Notes: generated by a model from the letters alone, not told the origin. Shown: positions 7,335 through 16,563, counted from the first letter of the stretch. The stretch: 64,000 nt of DNA from JAXLRU01 sp046330935 (GCA_046330935.1 JAXLRU010000013.1:10055-74054), one strand, 5' to 3'. Made by a program: numbers and translations.

Positions 7335-10300
7335 GTGCGCAGCACTGCCGACACCGCCACCGGAGCCTGGGACGTCGTGGGGCGGCGGGTGCTCGTCGGC
7401 GTCCAGATGGTCGACATCTCGCGGCTGTCGGCGCACCCGGTGCCGATCACCACGGGCGGCCTCATCACGGTGGCCGGCCAGGGCCCGAAGGACTCCAACG
7501 GCGCGGGCAAGTCCTCGTTCATCGCCGCGCTCAGCCTGCTGCACGCCGACGAGCAGTGGCGCCTGGCCGGTGGCGCCCCGGGCGCCGCCGAGCTGCTGTT
7601 CACCGCCGAGCTCGCCGCGCAGGACGGCCGCTGGGCGAATGCCGACCACGGCTACGTCATCGGCGTCTTCGCCGACCCGCAGGCGGCGGCGGCGATCCCT
7701 GCCGAGCACGACCCCGACGACGCCGAGGCGATCACGCAGGCGCGCGCGGCCGCCGTCCAGGCCCTGCACGACAGCGCGCTCACGGTCTGGCTGCGGATCA
7801 ACCGGTCGTCCCCGTACCTGTGCCTGCGCTGGGCCCACGGCGTGCACGTGCCGCAGGGCTCCAGCGACGCCGAGCGGGCCGCGCAGGTCGACAAGCTCTG
7901 GCAGGCGCTGCCCAGCAGCAACGGCCGCGACGACTTCCACGCCGGGCGCCTGGCCGGGGTGCTCTACGGCAACCACGTGCGCTGCGTGTCGTTCCTGTCG
8001 ACGTCGGTGCGGGCCAGCCCGGCCGCGAACCTCCTCGCGCAGCCGCTCAACGAGCTGTCACCGGCCCGGATCTTCGAGGCGATCGCCACGCTCACCGGCC
8101 TCGACCGCGAGCTGGAGTCCGAGCAATCCCTGCGCAGCGCCGAGCACCGCCACCGCGCGGCGGCGGCCGAGGCCGAGCAGGAGCTCGCCCGCTGGCAGAA
8201 GGAGGCCGACGTCGTCGAGGGCGGCATCCGCCGCCGCGCCGCCGCGCGCGACAAGCTGGAGGTGGCCCGGGCGGCGTGGCGCAGCCGGTGCGCGCGGCAC
8301 CTGCTCGACGGCCTGGACGACGAGCAGCGCCTCGCCGAGGAACGCGACCGCCTGCACGCCCAGCGCGAGGAGCTGCGCGAGCGCGTCGAGTCCGCGCGCG
8401 AGGCGGCGGAGGACCTCGCCGACGACGAGGAGTTCGAGCGCCGCTTCCGCACGGCCGAGGCCGCGTGGACGGCGGCGCAGGCCGCCGACCAGGAGGCCGA
8501 CACCCAGCACCGGCTCGCCATCGGCAAGCTCGAGGACCTCGGCCGCCGCCTGCGAGAGCTGACCGAGGCCGCGGCCGCCGCCGACGGCCGCACCCCCGAG
8601 CAGGCCCGGCGCGAGCGCGACGTCGCGCGGGAGTCCGTCGACGTCCTGCTCGCCGAGGCCGGGGCGGCCCGCGCCGCCCAGGAGCGGGCGCAGCGCCGCC
8701 TCGCCGAGACCGAATCGGGCCGCGGCGCCGCCGCCGAGCAGCTCGCGGCGCTGGCCGCCGAGGACATCCCCGCCGCGGGTGTCGCCGACGTGCTCGTCGT
8801 CCCCGAGGACGCCCGCGACCTGTGGGAACCCCGGCTGCACCCCTTCCGGGACGCCGTCGTCGTGGCGCCCGAGGACGTCGAGTCGGCGCTCGTGGCGCTG
8901 GCCGGGCTGCCCGGCTCGGTGCTCGTCGTCGCCGACGACCCCAACGGGCTGCCCCCGCCGGGCGCCCTCCGCGGCACCGTCCACCTGCCCGGCGTCGCCG
9001 ACGACCGGTTCGGGCTGCAGCGGTTCCTCTTCGCCCTCGCCGCCCGCGCGGGCGCCGGGTCGATGGGCACGGTCGCCACGGGTGCCGCGGACGGCGCCGC
9101 GGGGGTCGCGCCGGTCGACTCCCCGGCCGGCGTCCACGTCGTCGGCGGCTTCCCCATGCCGGTGACCGGGCGCGTGGCCCGCGTGGCCGCCGCCCGCACC
9201 GCGGCCGAGCGCGCCGCCGACGTGGTTCGGCAGATCGACCAGGCCATCGCGGCGTCGCGGGTGAAGCTGTCGGTGGCCGAGGACCGCCTCACGGCGTCGC
9301 TGGCGGCGGCGTCGGCCGAGGGGATCGCGGCGGAGGTCGACGCGCTGCGCGAGTCGGCCGCCCGGCTGGAGGCGGCCCGCGACCTGGGCCGTCCCGCCCT
9401 CGACGAGGCCCACCGCACGTACACCGACGCCCTCGGCGACCGCAAGGCACGCCAGGACAAGGTGACCGGCCTGCGCCAGGCCGCCCAGCGCGCCGAGAGC
9501 GAGTTGTCGCAGGTGGAGCGGGCCCTGCTCGCCGTCGAGGACAAGCGCGCGGCCCTCGACCTGCAGGCGCGCCTGCACGACTGGGGCGGCACCTCCGACG
9601 CCGCACGCGAGCACGTGCTCTCGCTGCCCAAGGCAGAGCAGGAGCGGGCGACGAGCGCGTGGGACGCCGAGTGCGCGCACCTCGCCGACGACGTCCTGCG
9701 CCGCTGCTTCGGCGACGACGCGCCCGCCGAGCAGCTGCCCGCGCAGCTGCGGGAGGTCGTCGTCACCGGGCGCTGGCGCACGGCGGGCCTCGAGGCGCGG
9801 CTCGTGCTGCTGCCCGAGCTGCTGCGTGCGCTGCGCACCCACCTCGACCTGTCGGCGCGGCAGGACGCCCACGACTCCGAGCAGATCGAGCGGCAGCGCG
9901 CCCAGCGCACCGCCGACCTGCAGGCCGCCAGCGACGGCCTGCGCGAGGCCGAGGAGATCACCCGCGCCCACCGCGCCACGCTGGGCCAGGCGATCCAGGC
10001 GAAGCTGCGCCGCGTGGCCGAGGAGTTCGACCGCCTCGACCGCGAGTACGGCGGCTACGGCGCCGGCCTCGACGTCCCCGAGCCCGAACCGCCGACCGAC
10101 CCCGACAAGCCCTGGCGCTGGACGGTGACGCCGAAGTGGCGCCGCGCCGAGGGCCAGCGACTGAGTGCGTACACGCTGCGCGGCAACACGGCGCAGATGG
10201 ACGAGAAGGCCGTGAAGCTAGTCTGCTCGGCGGCCCTGGCGGGCAACGCCGACCGGCCGCTGCTGCTGATCCTCGACGAGCTGGGCCGCAACCTCGGCAA

Positions 10301-10655
10301 GCAGCACCGCCGCGAGGCCGTCGCCCTGTTCGAGCGGATCGGCCGCGACCGCGACATCACCGTGATCGGGGCGCTGCAGGACGACATGGAGCGCTACGCC
10401 CTCGAGGCGTCGATGCTGTACGTGAAGCTGCGCCGCTCCTCCGACGCCGTCGCGTACAACGACGCGCCGATCGTCGTCGGGCACGAGTCGAACCGCGCCC
10501 GCGTCGACCTGCTCGCCGACTGGCTGGCGACCGCCCGGCCCGACGCCGATGTCCGTGGCGAGCGCGCGGCGTCCGGCTCGATCGGGGTCCCCCTGCAGGC
10601 CCAGGGCGACCTGCTCGACGTCGACGCCGTCACCGAGGAGCCCGTCGCCCCCTGA
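7335..10655 (+). CDS. Large SMC/MukB-like coiled-coil ATPase
   Basis: An 1106-residue protein from GTG 7335 after AGGAGGA. The N-terminal head contains a Walker A with an unusual approach (GQGPKDSNGAGKSSFIAAL, about residues 50-68). Two long Ala/Glu/Arg-rich coiled coils (about 255-480 and 610-740) flank a hinge-like globular part (about 480-600). A further helical section leads to the C-terminal head with Walker B LLLILDELGRNLG. I do not see the canonical LSGGQ signature; LSAYTLRGNTAQMDEKAV occupies the corresponding place. The topology is that of SMC, MukB, Rad50 and JetC proteins, but no kleisin, KITE or nuclease partner is adjacent. A DNA-organising or defence role is inference. Confidence 0.65.
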   Translation: MRSTADTATGAWDVVGRRVLVGVQMVDISRLSAHPVPITTGGLITVAGQGPKDSNGAGKSSFIAALSLLHADEQWRLAGGAPGAAELLFTAELAAQDGRWANADHGYVIGVFADPQAAAAIPAEHDPDDAEAITQARAAAVQALHDSALTVWLRINRSSPYLCLRWAHGVHVPQGSSDAERAAQVDKLWQALPSSNGRDDFHAGRLAGVLYGNHVRCVSFLSTSVRASPAANLLAQPLNELSPARIFEAIATLTGLDRELESEQSLRSAEHRHRAAAAEAEQELARWQKEADVVEGGIRRRAAARDKLEVARAAWRSRCARHLLDGLDDEQRLAEERDRLHAQREELRERVESAREAAEDLADDEEFERRFRTAEAAWTAAQAADQEADTQHRLAIGKLEDLGRRLRELTEAAAAADGRTPEQARRERDVARESVDVLLAEAGAARAAQERAQRRLAETESGRGAAAEQLAALAAEDIPAAGVADVLVVPEDARDLWEPRLHPFRDAVVVAPEDVESALVALAGLPGSVLVVADDPNGLPPPGALRGTVHLPGVADDRFGLQRFLFALAARAGAGSMGTVATGAADGAAGVAPVDSPAGVHVVGGFPMPVTGRVARVAAARTAAERAADVVRQIDQAIAASRVKLSVAEDRLTASLAAASAEGIAAEVDALRESAARLEAARDLGRPALDEAHRTYTDALGDRKARQDKVTGLRQAAQRAESELSQVERALLAVEDKRAALDLQARLHDWGGTSDAAREHVLSLPKAEQERATSAWDAECAHLADDVLRRCFGDDAPAEQLPAQLREVVVTGRWRTAGLEARLVLLPELLRALRTHLDLSARQDAHDSEQIERQRAQRTADLQAASDGLREAEEITRAHRATLGQAIQAKLRRVAEEFDRLDREYGGYGAGLDVPEPEPPTDPDKPWRWTVTPKWRRAEGQRLSAYTLRGNTAQMDEKAVKLVCSAALAGNADRPLLLILDELGRNLGKQHRREAVALFERIGRDRDITVIGALQDDMERYALEASMLYVKLRRSSDAVAYNDAPIVVGHESNRARVDLLADWLATARPDADVRGERAASGSIGVPLQAQGDLLDVDAVTEEPVAP

Positions 10656-10720
10656 CCGGGCCGATGTGGAGGTCCCGTGAGGGTTCGTCCGGCGGCGGCA
10701 GGGTGAGCCGGGTCGGGCCC

Positions 10721-10726
10721 TAGGGT
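10721..10726 (+). promoter_or_regulatory. -10-like TAGGGT upstream of small membrane gene
   Basis: TAGGGT lies 37 nt before GTG 10764. The next gene has the same context (TAGGGTCG at 11272-11279), and in both cases a GTGAGGGTTCG string lies about 40-43 nt further upstream. The repeated arrangement suggests duplicated promoters. Confidence 0.3.
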
Positions 10727-10763
10727 CGGCGGGATCCGCGCGAGCGGAGGGACGGAGGGGACG

Positions 10764-11231
10764 GTGCGGCTGGTTCGGGCCTGGGGGTTGATCCCCGTCG
10801 CCGTGGGGGTGTGGTGGCTCATGTGGGCCGTCGTGGTCGTGGGCTGCGTCGCCCTCGGCGGCGCGAGCGACGGGGCGTTCCCCCTGGCGCTGCTCCTGAT
10901 GTTCGCCGTCGTCGCCCAGTTCGGCATGGTGCTGATGCTCGTCGTCGCGGTCCGCGTGCGGCGGCCGCCGGCCGACCCCGCCGAGGCCGGTGCCGACCAC
11001 GGGCTCGGGGCCGGGCTCAGCCTGGCCCTGCTCCCGCACGTGCTCGTCCTCGGACCGGCCGGTCTCCTCGGCGGGTGGCGGTTGCTGCTGGCAGTGGCGG
11101 TCCTCGCGATGATCGTGAGCGTCCCCCCGATCCTGCTTCCCCTCCTGCTCGATGCTCGCGCCGAGCGCGAAGGGACCGTGCTGCGCCTCCTCGGCCCCGC
11201 CACGGGTCGGCCGGAGGTGGAGATCCGGTGA
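10764..11231 (+). CDS. Small integral membrane protein
   Basis: A 155-residue hydrophobic protein starting at GTG 10764 after a GGAGGGG ribosome site. Four membrane segments are evident: about residues 8-30 (LIPVAVGVWWLMWAVVVVG), 40-64 (LALLLMFAVVAQFGMVLMLV), 84-104 and 106-126. A short Arg/Pro-rich loop separates the second and third; the C-terminus is charged. No domain is recognised. It resembles the next gene in size, promoter context and position, suggesting distant tandem paralogues. Function unknown. Confidence 0.55.
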   Translation: MRLVRAWGLIPVAVGVWWLMWAVVVVGCVALGGASDGAFPLALLLMFAVVAQFGMVLMLVVAVRVRRPPADPAEAGADHGLGAGLSLALLPHVLVLGPAGLLGGWRLLLAVAVLAMIVSVPPILLPLLLDARAEREGTVLRLLGPATGRPEVEIR

Positions 11232-11354
11232 GGGTTCGCGGCGATCGGCGCCCTGACGACGATCCCCGACCTAGGGTCGAGGGTGTCCGGGAACGGGGCG
11301 ACGAGGGCCCCGGCGGGGGTGTCCCGGTCTCGACCGAGCTGCAGGGGGAATCGC

Positions 11355-11849
11355 GTGATACCGGGTCGGAACGTGGGGATGCTGCCGCTCGTGCTGGGGT
11401 GGTGGTTGGCGGGCTTCGTGGGCTCGCTGGTGGCGATGGCCTTCTGGCCCCCGCCGGGCGGGGACGACGGGCAGTTCAGCCCCGGCTTCGCGCTGATCGG
11501 GCTGGTGGTCTTCCTCGTGCTGGTGACCGCGCCGCTCCTGGGCTGCGCGGCTCTGGTGATCCAGGTGCGCCGGTGGTGCGCCGCTGCGATGCCGCCGTGG
11601 GCGGCCGCCGGGGTGGCCACCCTCGCGGCGGTGAGCGCGACGCTGGGGCTCGCCACGCTCGCGTTCGGGACCGACGACCAGCGCAACCCCCGCATCCTGC
11701 TCCTGTTCGGTCTGCCGACCCTTGTCCCGATGCTGGTACCCCTCGTCGGCGACCACCGGGCGCGGCGCAGGGGCTTCCGGTTGGCGTGGGTGGGCTCGTC
11801 GCGGGAACCCGTCGTCGAGCCTGCCTGGCCGCCGCTGCCCGCACGATGA
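11355..11849 (+). CDS. Small integral membrane protein, possible paralogue of preceding gene
   Basis: From GTG 11355, placed by an AGGGGGAA ribosome site, the product has about 164 residues with four predicted membrane helices: LVLGWWLAGFVGSLVAMAF, then ALIGLVVFLVLVTAPLLGCA, WAAAGVATLAAVSATLGLAT and LLLFGLPTLVPMLVPL. Charged loops (RRW, GDHRARRRG) suggest short cytoplasmic turns. The gene starts 123 nt after the previous small membrane gene, with its own TAGGGT element. No functional motif is present. Confidence 0.5.
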   Translation: MIPGRNVGMLPLVLGWWLAGFVGSLVAMAFWPPPGGDDGQFSPGFALIGLVVFLVLVTAPLLGCAALVIQVRRWCAAAMPPWAAAGVATLAAVSATLGLATLAFGTDDQRNPRILLLFGLPTLVPMLVPLVGDHRARRRGFRLAWVGSSREPVVEPAWPPLPAR

Positions 11850-11987
11850 TCCACCGCCGAAACGATCAACGCTGACCATCATTTCCGGTCTATGTCGATG
11901 ATGGGGATGACGGTTCCCGACGCCCACGGTGGATCGCCGTGACGATGCCGCCGGATGGCGGTTCACGCTCGAGGGCGCCCGGTCCCC

Positions 11988-13655
11988 TCACCCGGCGATG
12001 ACCTCGCTGCTGCCCACGCGCGGGGCCGCCTCCGGGGCGTCGTCGGCCCCCTGACCCGCCCGCAGCGGCAGCGACACCCGGAAGGTGGCGCCCCCGCCCG
12101 GGGTCTCGACGAGATCCACCCGCCCCCCGTGCTGCTCCACGACGGCCGCGACGATGCTCAGCCCGAGCCCCGACCCGCCGCCCTTGGCGCGTTGGCGCGA
12201 GGCATCGACGCGGTAGAACCGCTCGAACACCCGCTCCACGTCGGAGGCGGGCACGCCTCCGCCGTGGTCGCGCACCTCCAGCAGCGCGAAGTCCCCCGAC
12301 GCGTGCGGGTACACCCCGACGGCCACCTCCACGGGCGTGCCCGCGGGCGTGTGCCGCAGGGCGTTGGCGACGAGGTTGGCGAGCACCTGCCGGAGCCGGT
12401 GGTTGTCGCCGGTCACCACCGTGGGGCGGGGGCCCGTGCCCGGCATCACCCCGACGAGGCTGACGGTGCGGTCGCGGTCCATGGCCCGCGCGTCGTGGAC
12501 GGCGTCGGCGGCCAGGACGGCGAGGTCCACCTCCTCGAGCTTCGCGGGCCGCCGCTCGTCCAGGCGGGCCAGCAGCAGGAGGTCCTCCACGAGTGACCCC
12601 ATGCGGGTCGCCTCGTCCTCGATCCGGCGCATCACGCGAGCGACGTCGTCCGGGTCCTTCACCGCGCCCTGGCGGTACAGCTCGGCGAACCCGCGGATCG
12701 CCGTCACGGGGGTGCGCAGCTCGTGGGACGCGTCCGCGGCGAACCGCCGGGTGCGCGACTCGCTCGCCTCGCGCGCGTGGAAGGCCCGCTCGATCTGGGC
12801 GAGCATGCCGTTCAGTGCGGCGCCCAGCCGTCCCACCTCGGTGGACGGCGCCCGGTGCGGCACGCGACGCGAGAGGTCTCCGGCCGCGATCGCCGCCGCC
12901 GTGTCCTCCATCTCGCGCAGCGGCCGGAACGACCGGCCGATCGCCCAGCGCCCCAGCAGCGCCCCCAGCGCGACGACCATCAGGCCGCTGATCACCACGA
13001 GCAGGCGCAGCCGGTCGGCGGTCGACTCGACGTCCCCGCGCGGCACGGCCACCGTCACCACCGCCGCGTTGCCGCTGACCGGCAGCGTGACCGCGCGCCA
13101 GTGGGTGCCGCCGGGTGCGGTGAACGAGCGGATGCGGGGGCCGAGGTCGCGGGCCTGCCGCGACGTCATCGCGGGGAACGACGGGACGTCGGCCTGCTCG
13201 CCGCTGACCTCGTCGTCGGGCGCGCGGTTGGGCCGCCCCTCGGTCGGGCTCGCGTCCAGCGTCACCACGACGTAGTACAGCGAGGGGATCTCGGGGGAGT
13301 ACGTCTGCTGGATCATCCGGTTCAGCCGCTGCGGGTTGCCCGAGAGCATGCGGGCCGACGCCAGCAGATCGGCGTCCGCCTGGTCGTCGAGGTAGCGGGT
13401 GATCACGATCTGCGTCGCCATCCCCGCGAGCCCCACACAGCTCACGAGCATCACCACGAGGACGGCGAGCAGGCGGGTCTGCAGCGACAGCCGCCCGAGG
13501 CCGTCGAGGGCGCGGGTCCACGGGGCGGGCGGCGGCCCGCCGGTGGCGGCAGGGGCGCCCGCCGTGACGTCGACGGGTTCGGGCGTGACGTCGACGGCCT
13601 GGGGCGTGACGTCGACGGGCTGGGGCGTGACGTCGACCGGCTCGCGCTCGGCCAC
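11988..13655 (-). CDS. Two-component sensor histidine kinase
   Basis: A 555-residue membrane kinase. Membrane helices at about 62-84 and 217-238 enclose an extracytoplasmic sensor domain of about 130 residues. A HAMP follows (about 239-292), then the HisKA helix with phospho-acceptor H311 (AADASHELRTPVTAIRGFAE). The HATPase domain has N box RQVLANLVANALRHT, G1 VRDHGGGVP, F box ERFYRVD and G2 GGGSGLGLSIV. The cytoplasmic N-terminus carries four PVDVTPQ-like repeats encoded by a 21-bp tandem repeat. Its start lies one base after the stop of the response regulator, so the two are coupled. The signal sensed is unknown; overall architecture resembles actinobacterial TcrY/PrrB-type kinases. Confidence 0.88.
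   Translation of the reverse strand: MAEREPVDVTPQPVDVTPQAVDVTPEPVDVTAGAPAATGGPPPAPWTRALDGLGRLSLQTRLLAVLVVMLVSCVGLAGMATQIVITRYLDDQADADLLASARMLSGNPQRLNRMIQQTYSPEIPSLYYVVVTLDASPTEGRPNRAPDDEVSGEQADVPSFPAMTSRQARDLGPRIRSFTAPGGTHWRAVTLPVSGNAAVVTVAVPRGDVESTADRLRLLVVISGLMVVALGALLGRWAIGRSFRPLREMEDTAAAIAAGDLSRRVPHRAPSTEVGRLGAALNGMLAQIERAFHAREASESRTRRFAADASHELRTPVTAIRGFAELYRQGAVKDPDDVARVMRRIEDEATRMGSLVEDLLLLARLDERRPAKLEEVDLAVLAADAVHDARAMDRDRTVSLVGVMPGTGPRPTVVTGDNHRLRQVLANLVANALRHTPAGTPVEVAVGVYPHASGDFALLEVRDHGGGVPASDVERVFERFYRVDASRQRAKGGGSGLGLSIVAAVVEQHGGRVDLVETPGGGATFRVSLPLRAGQGADDAPEAAPRVGSSEVIAG
13564..13647 (-). repeat. Four tandem 21-bp units in kinase N-terminus
   Basis: Four in-frame units, each starting GTGACGTCGAC on the plus strand, encode the repeated PVDVTPQ-like heptad at residues about 6-31 of the histidine kinase. 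Because the unit is a multiple of three, copy-number change would alter only the length of the cytoplasmic N-terminal tail. Confidence 0.85.
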
Positions 13656-13656
13656 G

Positions 13657-14364
13657 TCAGGCCTCCGGCGGCAGGCGCAGGACGTAGCCGACGCCGCGCT
13701 TGGTGTGGATCAGCGGCGGGTCGACGGCGTCGACCTTGCGCCGCAGGTAGGAGATGTAGGACTCGACGATGCCGGACTCGCCGTTGAAGTCGTAGGCCCA
13801 CACGTGGTCGAGGATCTGCGCCTTCGACAGCACCCGGTGGGGGTTGAGCATGAGGTAGCGCAGCAGCTTGAACTCGGTGGGCGACAGCTCGACGGGCTGC
13901 CCGGCGCGGAACACCTCGTGGGAGTCCTCGTCGAGCTCGAGGTCGGCGAACACCAGCCGTCCGGACTCGGGCTCCCCGGCCACACCGGAGCGGCGCAGGA
14001 TCGCGCGGATGCGCGCGACGACCTCCTCCAGGCTGAACGGCTTGGTGACGTAGTCGTCACCGCCGACGGTCAGGCCCTGGATCTTGTCCTGCGTCTCGTC
14101 GCGCGCGGTGAGGAACAGGACGGGCATCTGCCGCCCGCGCTCGCGCAGCCGCCGCGTCACGGCGAACCCGTCGAGGTCGGGCAGCATCACGTCGAGGACG
14201 ACGAGGTCGGGCCGGTGCTGCTCGGCCAGCTTCAACGCCTCGTTGCCGTCGGCGGCGCCGACGACGTCGAAGCCGGCGAAGCGCAGGCTGGCCGTGAGCA
14301 GCTCGCGGATGCTCGGCTCGTCGTCGACGACCAGCAGGCGGGCCTCGGAAGTCTTGTCTGCCAC
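13657..14364 (-). CDS. OmpR/PhoB-family response regulator
   Basis: A 235-residue regulator from GTG 14364. The receiver domain shows LLVVDDEPS (acidic pocket), phosphoacceptor D58 in LVVLDVMLP, T in FLTARDE and K in DYVTKPF. The DNA-binding domain is of the winged OmpR type (LSPTEFKLLRYLMLNPHRVL, ILDHVWAYDF, VESYISYLRRKVD, IHTKRGVGYVLR). It is the first gene of a pair with the histidine kinase, one base apart. An upstream extension of the frame is possible but would add non-conserved sequence. It probably regulates a membrane or envelope response; targets are not visible. Confidence 0.92.
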   Translation of the reverse strand: MADKTSEARLLVVDDEPSIRELLTASLRFAGFDVVGAADGNEALKLAEQHRPDLVVLDVMLPDLDGFAVTRRLRERGRQMPVLFLTARDETQDKIQGLTVGGDDYVTKPFSLEEVVARIRAILRRSGVAGEPESGRLVFADLELDEDSHEVFRAGQPVELSPTEFKLLRYLMLNPHRVLSKAQILDHVWAYDFNGESGIVESYISYLRRKVDAVDPPLIHTKRGVGYVLRLPPEA

Positions 14365-14525
14365 GCACCCAGTCTCGGCCCGAAGTCTGGGAGCCGCCTG
14401 GGAACACGCTGGGCGTGCGCGGACACGCGTGCGGGGCGCCGCGATCGCTCGCGACGCCCCGCACCGGGCCATCAGCCCCGAGGTCAGGGGGGTGGGACCG
14501 CGCCCGGCCGCCCCACCCCGTGAGG

Positions 14526-16361
14526 TCACTTGGTCGGCGTCTCCGCGGACCCTGCGACGTCGAGGGAGCTGTAGAAGAAGAACTGGTCGATCGGAGCCGG
14601 CAGCGTGACGGTCGTCGAGACCGGCTTCCCGCTGCCCATCGGCGTCAGGGTCACCTTGATCGAGTTCGACTTCGGCAGCTTCGACAGCAGCTTCAGCAGC
14701 TCGTCGAAGGTCTTCGCCGACGAGAGGTCGACGTCGTACAGGCTCGTCGCACCGCCGGTCACCGTGAGGTCGGCCAGGTCACCGGCGAAGGTCTCGGGCA
14801 CCGTGATGGCGGTGTCGACCGTCGTGGCGGTGGAGGTGCTGCCCTTGACCGGGGTCAGGCCGATGCGCAGGGCCAGCGGGCCGGGCTTGACCTTGGTGGT
14901 GCGGCTGTCGACCAGCCGGGTCCAGGTGGCGCCCTTCTGGTAGCTGATCCCCGCGAAGGAGTACCCGACCGGCGTGGGGGAGACCTTCACCGTCGCCGTG
15001 ATCTTGGTGATGGTGATGTCCTCGAGGCCCTGCGAGGTGAACAGGGACACCGTGTCCCACAGGCTGTTCGCCACGGGCTCGCCCAGGCCCCAGCCGCCGG
15101 GGGCGGCGCTGAGCTTGTCGCCACGGGTGAAGGTGAACGTGCGGCCGTCGGCGCGCTTGCCCGTGATGGCGAGGTTCACCGCCGCGGAGCCGGGGACCTG
15201 GTCGCCTCCCATGGCCTTGGCCAGGCCGTAGTAGGTCTGGAAGCCGAGGACGCGCCCCGCGAAGGACGTGTCGTGCGCGGTGCTCGTGGACTTGACGTTC
15301 TTGCCCGAGGCGTCGGTGATCGTGGTGACGATCGGGATGTTCGTGCTGGGCATCGTGCCGAGCTGGGCGGCGATGCCGGTGTAGGAGTCACGGTCGAGAG
15401 TGCCGACGACCGAACCGACGTTGGCGGCCTTGAAGGCGCTGCCCAGCGCGTCGGGCATGACCGTGACGGCGTCGGCGGAGGTGGCGGCGAAGTTCACCGG
15501 CCCCTGACCGAGGAACGGGTGACCGAACGCGACCGCGCGGCCGTTGCACACGGCCGTCGTCGTCCCGATGCCCGCCAGCGTCACGGCGCCGGTGGAGACC
15601 GCGGCGCCGAAGTTGCCACCGGCGTGGATCTCGGAGGAGACGCCCGAGGCGCTGGACGTGCCGGAGCCCGTCCGGGCGTCGATGCCCTGCTTCTTGAGGT
15701 CGTCGACGAAATGCTGGGTGAAGCGGTTCTGCGTGCCCGGCACCCACATCGGCATGTCGAGACGGCGCAGCCCGCCCGAGGCGGCCGCCGGGCTGACGCC
15801 GGCGCGGGCCAGACGCTGCGTCGCCGCGGCGTCGAACTTGATCACTGCCTTGGGGCTGACCGCGGCCTTCGCCTTGGGCGCGACCGAGGAGCCCGTGAGG
15901 GGGAGCATCGTCTCGCCCGGCGTGAGGCCGGCGATCATGCTGGAGCCGAAGGTGAACGTGTAGGCGACGGCACCGATCAGGCGCCCGTCGCTGCTGTACA
16001 CCGGCGAGCCGGACATGCCGGCCCACACGCCGCCCGCGCGGGTCAGCGCGGGGGAGGAGACCTCGGCGAGGATGACGTCGAAGCCCGGGCCGATGCCGTC
16101 CTTCATCACCCCGAGGACGGTGGCGTCGAACCGCTCGGGCGTCGTGCCCTTGGACACGGTCCAGCCGATGCCCTTCACGCCGTCGACGGCCGAGGCGATG
16201 GGGAAGGCCGCCGGGCAGTCGATCGGCCCGTCGGCGGGTGAGGCGCTGGGCTTCGGCGACGGCGTCGTCGCTGCGTGGGCCGTGGCAGGCACGGCACTCG
16301 CGAGCGCGCCCACCAGGGCGAACGCCGCCAGCGCGCTGGTCTTCGCGCGCAACGTGGTCAT
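14526..16361 (-). CDS. Secreted SpoIVB-like (S55) peptidase, motifs in permuted order
   Basis: A 611-residue exported protein with signal peptide ending ATAHA-A near residue 31 and a short Pro/Ser linker. Residues 79-136 contain GGVWAGMSGSPVYSSDGRL then IGAVAYTF, matching the serine-nucleophile segment that ends the S55 domain of SpoIVB (probable nucleophile S117). Residues 262-335 contain LAGIGTTTAVCNGRAVAFGH then PFLGQGPV, and later GTLDRDSYTGIAAQLG, resembling the histidine segment that begins the SpoIVB domain (H281). The two halves thus appear in reversed order. No PDZ domain is seen. The C-terminal 250 residues are beta-rich. It lies downstream of the flavin operon on the same strand, with a 200-nt gap, and has no sporulation context. 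Confidence 0.7.
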   Translation of the reverse strand: MTTLRAKTSALAAFALVGALASAVPATAHAATTPSPKPSASPADGPIDCPAAFPIASAVDGVKGIGWTVSKGTTPERFDATVLGVMKDGIGPGFDVILAEVSSPALTRAGGVWAGMSGSPVYSSDGRLIGAVAYTFTFGSSMIAGLTPGETMLPLTGSSVAPKAKAAVSPKAVIKFDAAATQRLARAGVSPAAASGGLRRLDMPMWVPGTQNRFTQHFVDDLKKQGIDARTGSGTSSASGVSSEIHAGGNFGAAVSTGAVTLAGIGTTTAVCNGRAVAFGHPFLGQGPVNFAATSADAVTVMPDALGSAFKAANVGSVVGTLDRDSYTGIAAQLGTMPSTNIPIVTTITDASGKNVKSTSTAHDTSFAGRVLGFQTYYGLAKAMGGDQVPGSAAVNLAITGKRADGRTFTFTRGDKLSAAPGGWGLGEPVANSLWDTVSLFTSQGLEDITITKITATVKVSPTPVGYSFAGISYQKGATWTRLVDSRTTKVKPGPLALRIGLTPVKGSTSTATTVDTAITVPETFAGDLADLTVTGGATSLYDVDLSSAKTFDELLKLLSKLPKSNSIKVTLTPMGSGKPVSTTVTLPAPIDQFFFYSSLDVAGSAETPTK

Positions 16362-16563
16362 GGAAATGCCCCCTCTCAGGTTGCGGCGGAGCCCCCGAAT
16401 TGGCCCGGCCGCGATGCGACCCTACGGGCAAGATCCCGCGCGTCGGCTGAGTAGGAAGGCTCAAGATCGGGGCCCAAATCTTGGGGATCCCGGCAGCATC
16501 CGGATGCGCGCCCGCTGCGTCCTAGTCAGGTTGCGTGGGGCCCGTCCGGCCCGCCCCGCAGCC

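Noticed and set aside
7301..10723. Long Arg/Pro-rich frame overlapping the SMC-like gene
   Set aside because: Lacks motifs; the overlapping frame carries Walker A and B and coiled-coil periodicity.
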